From assembly GCF_000310205.1 (NCBI RefSeq), contig NZ_AMXE01000008.1, positions 1 to 64,000 on the forward strand: a DNA stretch of 64,000 nucleotides, read 5' to 3'. Under the pieces are notes generated by a model. It did no database searches. It was not told the DNA's origin and was given only the letters and a program-made list of their open reading frames with translations. Of the stretch, positions 59,137-64,000 are shown one piece after another. Every line of letters begins with the position of its first letter. The stretch's first letter is position 1. The stretch comes from Thauera linaloolentis 47Lol = DSM 12138. GTDB lineage: Bacteria; Pseudomonadota; Gammaproteobacteria; Burkholderiales; Rhodocyclaceae. The position numbers were made by a program, and so were the translations under genes.

Positions 59137-60300
59137 CTAAGATCTCGGCTCGGACCCCGATGTGCCGTGTCTTCTATTCGCCAGATTGATGGAGGAAAAA
59201 AATTCTGCATATTTTTCTTCCACGAATGCCCGGAACTCGGATTGGAAATGTGCCGTTGAAAAGGTGCAGGCATGTCTTCTTATGGCATCGGCGTCCGGTT
59301 GAAACTCTCTTTCGAAACGATCGACGGCCGCCACGATCGAGGCTTCTGTCTGCTCTGGGAAGAAGACCCCAGTCACCCCGTCCACCACGGTCTCGAGTGC
59401 TCCGCCTTTTGCGAAAGCAATGACCGGGGTTCCGCAAGCCTGAGCCTCTACAGGAGCGATGCCGAAGTCTTCCTCGGCGGCAAAAACGAAGGCCTTGGCT
59501 CTCTGGAGGTGGTCCTTCAGTACCTCGAACGGCTGGTAACCCAGAACTTCTACATTTGGGGAGGCCATTCTTTTCACTTTCTCAAACTGCGGTCCGTCAC
59601 CAATGACGACAAGTCGCTTGTCCTTCATCTGGGAAAAGGCACGAACGATCAGGTCGACTTTCTTGTAAGGAACTAGGCGGGATGCTGTGACATAAAAATC
59701 CTCCTTGCCATGAGCGAGAGGAAAGTCGTCTACCGCGACGTTGGGGTAGATCGTGACTGAATCCCTCCGATATGCCTTCTCTATTCGACGGCCGATATAG
59801 TTGCTTATGGCAATGAAGAAATCCACTCTGTTGGCGGTTCTGTAGTCCCATGCCCGCATCTTGAACAGGACATAGCGGGCCACCCACCCCTTCAACCCTT
59901 TATCCAATCCGGTTTCAGATAGATATTGATTCTGCAGGTCCCATGCGTATCTTATGGGGGTGTAGCAATAACAGATATGAAGTTGATCCGGACCCGCTAT
60001 GATTCCTTTGGCTACGGCATGGCTGCTGCTTATGATGACATCATAATTTGACAGGTCCAACTGCTCAATGGCGAAGGGCATCAAGGGAAGGTAAGTCTGA
60101 TAGCGGGTGGCAGCCTTTGGCAGTTTCTGAATGAATGTCGTCCTGGCATGCTTGCCAAGCAAGTTTTCCCTGTCCTTGTCTGAAAGGAAGTCGATGACGG
60201 AGAATAAATCTGCCTGTGGCCAAAGCCTTATTATTTCCGCCAGAACCCTCTCTGCCCCAGCGTAGGTAACCAACCAGTCGTGAATAACAGCTATCCTCAA
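59137..60300 (-). CDS. Glycosyltransferase family 4 (WbaZ-like, probably mannosyl/rhamnosyl)
   Basis: 387 residues. GT-B fold: IAVIHDWLVTYAGAERVLAE at the N terminus, ASRLVPYKKVDLIVRAF at the domain joint, and donor-site EEDFGIAPVEAQACGTPVIA with the EX7E motif. It resembles O-antigen mannosyltransferases; with gmd/rmd next door, GDP-mannose or GDP-D-rhamnose is the likely donor. Cytoplasmic side of the inner membrane. Confidence 0.9.
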   Translation of the reverse strand: MRIAVIHDWLVTYAGAERVLAEIIRLWPQADLFSVIDFLSDKDRENLLGKHARTTFIQKLPKAATRYQTYLPLMPFAIEQLDLSNYDVIISSSHAVAKGIIAGPDQLHICYCYTPIRYAWDLQNQYLSETGLDKGLKGWVARYVLFKMRAWDYRTANRVDFFIAISNYIGRRIEKAYRRDSVTIYPNVAVDDFPLAHGKEDFYVTASRLVPYKKVDLIVRAFSQMKDKRLVVIGDGPQFEKVKRMASPNVEVLGYQPFEVLKDHLQRAKAFVFAAEEDFGIAPVEAQACGTPVIAFAKGGALETVVDGVTGVFFPEQTEASIVAAVDRFEREFQPDADAIRRHACTFSTAHFQSEFRAFVEEKYAEFFSSINLANRRHGTSGSEPRS

Positions 60301-60338
60301 GATATTGACCTCATCAAAATATTAAATCTTCCAGAATT

Positions 60339-61616
60339 TTAGTCGCCGGACTTGCGTGGTGCGGAAGGCTTGACCGGATTCCTGGCCCACTTTAATGCGG
60401 GATAAGAAAGCAATGCGACCAGCAAAAATATCTGTCCATTAAGTATGGCTAGGATGTTTACCGCAGCGGCAAAGGGTAATGCAGTACATAATGCCGTGTG
60501 GAGCGGTAGGAATTCCAGGCTTCCTCTAAAGAGGTATTTATATACTCTTCCTGAATAAAATCCAATAATGCATGCTGCAAGAATGGCATAATGGCCAAAA
60601 TCGAAAAACAAAGGCCCAAAATACGTTGTGTACACATAGGGGCGAGGCATGGCCTCCTGCACACGCTCGTCCGCTGATGGAGTTATGCCAAGAATTGTGG
60701 CGGTAATCTTGAATGGGATGTAAAGGGAATATGCCCCGTCCGATGTGATATTGCTATTATTTTCTATGGCATAAAAAAATTCAAAGATGCCATGGGAAAA
60801 ATACTGGGCTATATGAACCAGACCGTAGACAAAGCCGGTTTCATCACTTTTGACAAATTCCTCACCTTCTGGTGAAATCGGAGTGAACGTGGCATAAGCG
60901 GATTGTGTCATGGAGTTGATCGGGTCTATTCCTGATTGCGATGCTCTCAAGGTAAAAGTGTACCCCAGTGCCCATACAACTGCAGGGAATAGCGCAAAAA
61001 GAATAAGGTGGCGTTTTAAAAATTTCTTTCTCTCGTAAAATAGACCAGCGGCCACCCAAATGCTAACGAGTTGGATAATGATCGGATATCGTAATCCAAA
61101 CAAAAATAGGTCCGTAATGGGATATAAAAAACAAACTAATAGCAGAAGTTTGTCGCTATTTCTTTTCCGCCCACCTGCCTTTCTTATGGCAAGGAGTGTA
61201 GGTATTACTAGGGCGAAGTGGCAGAGAAGTAATGCGAAAAACGACACCGCACTCGTTTCGGATTCTGCAACCGCTAGTCTGTTTTCCAGAAAATTTGAAG
61301 TAAAACTTGCACCGCGCAGTATGATTCGATCGATTAATCTTAGCGCGAGCCCGGTCAGCACAATAGATACAAGAACATTTATGATGATGTTCAGCCGGCT
61401 AGGGTTTATATAGATATCAATATGTGATGGAATCCTGCGTTGGCCGATTGCATAGAATGTTGCAAAAAAGAATGGGAATGAAATTCCAATCAAAATGCTC
61501 TGCGCGCTGAAATCATTCCTGCTTTCGATTGGCGCTATAAGCAGGAGAGTCAAGAGAGTCAGGTAAGAGCCAAGGAAAAGACGCAAAGGCCTGTTCTTGA
61601 ATAATCTTATTTGCAT
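60339..61616 (-). CDS. Wzy-like O-antigen/oligosaccharide repeat polymerase
   Basis: 425 residues, 11-12 hydrophobic segments, with a large loop in the second half (RASQSGIDPINSM; HGIFEFFYAIENNS). Little sequence conservation, as usual for Wzy; position with flippase, transferase and glycosyltransferase genes supports the call. AT-rich composition marks transfer. Gap 61617-61694 shows nothing. Confidence 0.75.
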   Translation of the reverse strand: MQIRLFKNRPLRLFLGSYLTLLTLLLIAPIESRNDFSAQSILIGISFPFFFATFYAIGQRRIPSHIDIYINPSRLNIIINVLVSIVLTGLALRLIDRIILRGASFTSNFLENRLAVAESETSAVSFFALLLCHFALVIPTLLAIRKAGGRKRNSDKLLLLVCFLYPITDLFLFGLRYPIIIQLVSIWVAAGLFYERKKFLKRHLILFALFPAVVWALGYTFTLRASQSGIDPINSMTQSAYATFTPISPEGEEFVKSDETGFVYGLVHIAQYFSHGIFEFFYAIENNSNITSDGAYSLYIPFKITATILGITPSADERVQEAMPRPYVYTTYFGPLFFDFGHYAILAACIIGFYSGRVYKYLFRGSLEFLPLHTALCTALPFAAAVNILAILNGQIFLLVALLSYPALKWARNPVKPSAPRKSGD

Positions 61617-61694
61617 CTTTTTGAGTGCAGAGTGATTGCTGATAAACGGCCAAGGAGATACTCGCTCTGAATTATATCCGTCATCCTGCTTTGC

Positions 61695-62954
61695 TTAAAA
61701 CGAAGATAAAAGCACTGAGCCAATGGAAATGGCGCATGAAATTAGTAGAAAAAATATTAAAAGGGGAAAGTGCTCCCCCAGGGCACGCAGACTCATATAT
61801 TGGCTTCCAATGATAGCCGCGAGACCGATAATCCATGCATAAGCAATACTATAAACGGCGTCGAGTCCAATTGCTGCGCAAACTCCGCTGATCGCTAGTA
61901 GTGTCGTGCAGCCTAGCGCTACGGAGCGTGTCTGCTTGGCCGATGCTGCAAGCCGATGGAGACAGCCCTCGAAGCAGGCTGTAACTGCCCAGAATATGAT
62001 ACCCAAGCCTATCGGTACGAGTAATCCGAAGTCTTCTGGGACTGGAATGTTGGAATGCACTTGGGGGGCGATCTTTATGAATCCGGCAGCAGCGACTGCT
62101 CCCAGTCCAACCAAGCTGACTGAAAAAGTCAAGAGCTGCTCTCTCTTGCGTGTTTCGATGTTTCCAAAGACAGTACGAAAGAACATCGTATTTATGAACT
62201 GGTGAATAAGAATGGCTACCGAAAGCCAACGAAATGCCAAAGAGAATTCGGCGACGCGCTCAGGTGTGCTCCAGATGCCTAGCAAGACTCTAGGAGCCGC
62301 CATAAAAACTCCCATTAAAGCGCTGCCGGCCATGAATCGAAAGCCGATATCAAAGAATGAGCGGTAGTTACGGCGCAGCCAGCGTGAAAAATCCGGTAGT
62401 GGGGTAACGCGTATAAGCCCCGTAGTGAGGATGGAGCCAAGAAATATTAATGTGAACGCATAGGTGCTGAAGAACTCCAATCGGATCTCCACAGCTAATA
62501 GCGCGAAAAGTAGAGAGATATAAAGGCTGCTCTCAACAGCAGAGGCCCAGGCCCCCTTGCCTAAGCCTTTCAGGCGACTGGAAAGGGTGGTCTGCAAGCA
62601 GATCAAAGCACACTGCAACGCAATCAGCCCATAAGATGCTTCTTCCCAGCTTTCGTTAAAAAACCTTACCGCCAGTGCAAACACAAACAGGGACATGGCG
62701 ATCAACAGCGTGAAAATAGTTGCCGTGCGCAGGTGCCTTTGGAGCTTTCTGCCTATTGTGCCGTAGGCTACCACTCCTGCTGCTCCCATGTTGGCCATCG
62801 GGCCCAGTGACAATGATATGGCCAGCCACCATTCAACACGCCCGTATGCAGCCTGGCTCAGGATCGTTGCTGCCAGGAGAGGAGCAAGGAAGACCGGCGA
62901 TTTAGCTAGCGCAAATAGGATGCCACGCCAAGAAAGATGCAGAAGTTTTCGCAC
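61695..62954 (-). CDS. Wzx-like oligosaccharide flippase (MATE/MOP family)
   Basis: 419 residues from GTG 62954, which lies 1 nt after the stop of the acyltransferase gene with GAAGGG upstream; the frame continues to 63125 but that would overlap the neighbour by 170 nt. Twelve hydrophobic segments (LAPLLAATILSQAAYGRVEWW near the start). Exports undecaprenyl-linked units to the periplasm. Confidence 0.8.
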   Translation of the reverse strand: MRKLLHLSWRGILFALAKSPVFLAPLLAATILSQAAYGRVEWWLAISLSLGPMANMGAAGVVAYGTIGRKLQRHLRTATIFTLLIAMSLFVFALAVRFFNESWEEASYGLIALQCALICLQTTLSSRLKGLGKGAWASAVESSLYISLLFALLAVEIRLEFFSTYAFTLIFLGSILTTGLIRVTPLPDFSRWLRRNYRSFFDIGFRFMAGSALMGVFMAAPRVLLGIWSTPERVAEFSLAFRWLSVAILIHQFINTMFFRTVFGNIETRKREQLLTFSVSLVGLGAVAAAGFIKIAPQVHSNIPVPEDFGLLVPIGLGIIFWAVTACFEGCLHRLAASAKQTRSVALGCTTLLAISGVCAAIGLDAVYSIAYAWIIGLAAIIGSQYMSLRALGEHFPLLIFFLLISCAISIGSVLLSSF

Positions 62955-62955
62955 T

Positions 62956-63717
62956 TCAAGGGCCCTTCGGGATGTGTTTATGCACGACCCTCTCGACGAG
63001 GCCATCAATTGAGACCGGGGGGTGTCGAGACGCAGCTTGGTCATAGTCAAGCTCAACAAAGCGCAATGGTTGGCTAACATAAAGGCCAACTCGATCGAGC
63101 GAACGAGAAACACAAGACGCTGCACCTATGGTAACGGCGTCCGCCACCCGAACTCCTGAGGTCAAAACGCAGGCAGAACCGATGTATACGTTATTGCCCA
63201 CTCGAATTGATCCATCGATTCTGAAACGGTCCAATCCCGCTGGAGCATGCAGGTAGCCATGTGTCCATAACTGACTTCCGTTGCCTGCGAGTATCGAGTA
63301 ATCCCCAAAGGAAACACTGCGTGTGCAATCGATGATGTGGCCAACCGTAATCTTAGAAAATTTGCCTAGCTTGAGCATTGCATGCCCCCAGCTAACTCCT
63401 TTGGGGCCACGTGTAATCTTGTTCTGATTGCCAATCCCTGCGTTTTCACATAGGACCAGCCAAAGAGGCCCCGTGGCGCGATTCAGATGCTGTATATAAG
63501 AGCGTTCGTGAAGAAGAAGAGTGTCAAGAGCAATAAAATTTCCGTGCCCTATCGTGTTGAAGCCGCGCAACTCGACGTGTCTCGCGTTAATCCAAGAAAA
63601 TCCAATTCTGCATCCTGATGGAACTTTCCATCCAAAAAAGCGCAAAAAAAAATTCTTTAACGCACATGGCGGAAAAAAAAGACAGATTAGCCCAGAGAGA
63701 CTGAAGTTCAGATGCAT
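62956..63717 (-). CDS. Hexapeptide-repeat acyltransferase (WcaF/LbetaH type)
   Basis: 253 residues. Left-handed beta-helix repeats are clear in the C-terminal half (IRVGNNVYIGSACVLTSGVRVADAV split by repeats of I/V-G-x4) with the catalytic-type His in QLWTHGYLH. Probably O-acetylates a sugar of the repeat unit. N terminus hydrophobic (LICLFFPPCALKNFFLRFFG). Overlaps the next upstream gene by 10 nt. Confidence 0.82.
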   Translation of the reverse strand: MHLNFSLSGLICLFFPPCALKNFFLRFFGWKVPSGCRIGFSWINARHVELRGFNTIGHGNFIALDTLLLHERSYIQHLNRATGPLWLVLCENAGIGNQNKITRGPKGVSWGHAMLKLGKFSKITVGHIIDCTRSVSFGDYSILAGNGSQLWTHGYLHAPAGLDRFRIDGSIRVGNNVYIGSACVLTSGVRVADAVTIGAASCVSRSLDRVGLYVSQPLRFVELDYDQAASRHPPVSIDGLVERVVHKHIPKGP

Positions 63718-64000
63718 TGTTCAGCAACCTCCGAGATGGAACGAGCAACACTCTGTACATTCTGCCGCGTCATTACGGCTGGCAAGTGTGCTGGGTCTGA
63801 AACCATCCCAGGGAAGGTCGTCCTGTAAAGGCGCTGGACCAGCCGGATACGATCCGCGTCAGATGCGGTGATGAAGAGATTCGATTCTATTTCTTGAATG
63901 ACATCCCTAATGCGGTCTATTTCGCTCAACAGTGTGCAACCCTTCCCGTTATCGACGATTCCCGGCCCAAATTGAACAACTGGTTTCGAGGACAAAACGC
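63708..64000 (-). CDS. Unidentified protein, C-terminal part (partial)
   Basis: The frame is open to the window edge; about 97 codons are visible. Contains VVQFGPGIVDNGKGCTLLSEIDRIRDVI and then RLVQRLYRTTFPGM..., and ends RSISEVAEQCI. The GPG...D...L...I layout recalls the donor end of glycosyltransferases or capsule enzymes, but I do not recognise the family. Its stop lies inside the acyltransferase start, so they are cotranslated. Confidence 0.6.
   Translation of the reverse strand, partial: VLSSKPVVQFGPGIVDNGKGCTLLSEIDRIRDVIQEIESNLFITASDADRIRLVQRLYRTTFPGMVSDPAHLPAVMTRQNVQSVARSISEVAEQCI

Noticed and set aside
62955-63125. N-terminal extension of the Wzx-like protein to 476 residues
   Set aside because: It would overlap the acyltransferase gene by 170 nt; GTG 62954 directly after that stop is more economical.

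Overview
The window is high-GC chromosomal DNA whose gene content and order (phasin, metF/ahcY/metK, ruvAB, livKHMGF, nadD-rsfS-rlmH-maf-rng, polA/DUF2782/thrB, two BPSS1780-type membrane proteins) fit a betaproteobacterium, most likely Rhodocyclales (Azoarcus/Thauera/Aromatoleum type). This is inferred from gene content; no marker gene was compared. Most of the window is ordinary, densely packed core genome. The last ~10 kb is a polysaccharide island, and its final 4 kb is visibly AT-rich.

1-8.7 kb is a peptide-tagging/Anbu locus: a DUF2126/transglutaminase protein (cut by the window edge), an ATP-grasp+alpha-E fusion, a transglutaminase, then a second block of stand-alone ATP-grasp, stand-alone alpha-E and the proteasome-like hydrolase Anbu. 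The second block has a textbook sigma-54 -24/-12 promoter with a perfect NtrC-type site (GCACC-N5-GGTGC) just upstream, which points to induction by nitrogen limitation. A phasin gene with a 25-bp palindrome in its promoter follows, then seven tRNA genes on the minus strand in two promoter-driven groups.

10.5-30.5 kb holds ruvC, ybjQ-like, two DMT exporters, yebC, a YjgR/HerA-like ATPase, metF-tlyA, a vapBC-type toxin-antitoxin pair, ahcY behind an SAH riboswitch, a chemoreceptor with a sigma-28 promoter, metK behind a terminator-bearing leader, two lipid A-type acyltransferases, dapF-DUF484-xerC, an orphan winged-helix regulator with operator-like repeats, and ruvAB. A GGDEF gene has entered between ruvA and the liv operon; it is flanked by ~110-bp imperfect direct repeats that copy the ruvA start region.

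30.6-52.7 kb: GGDEF cyclase; the livKHMGF branched-chain amino acid/amide transporter; a UbiA/MenA prenyltransferase; the rng-maf-rlmH-rsfS-nadD operon; thrB and neighbours; LOG protein; polA; a GmhA::HldC heptose-synthesis fusion; a Uma2-family gene; and rfbC/rfbA without rfbB/rfbD.

52.7-64 kb, all on the minus strand, is an O-antigen/exopolysaccharide island: NYN-CSD RNase-like protein and H-NS-like protein, O-antigen ligase, initiating glycosyl-1-phosphate transferase, a second H-NS-like gene preceded by a truncated NYN remnant, rmd, gmd (GDP-D-rhamnose/6-deoxyhexose route), a GT4 mannosyltransferase-like gene, Wzy-like polymerase, Wzx-like flippase, a hexapeptide acyltransferase and one gene running off the window. 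The duplicated NYN/H-NS pair brackets two island genes and looks like a scar of cassette exchange.
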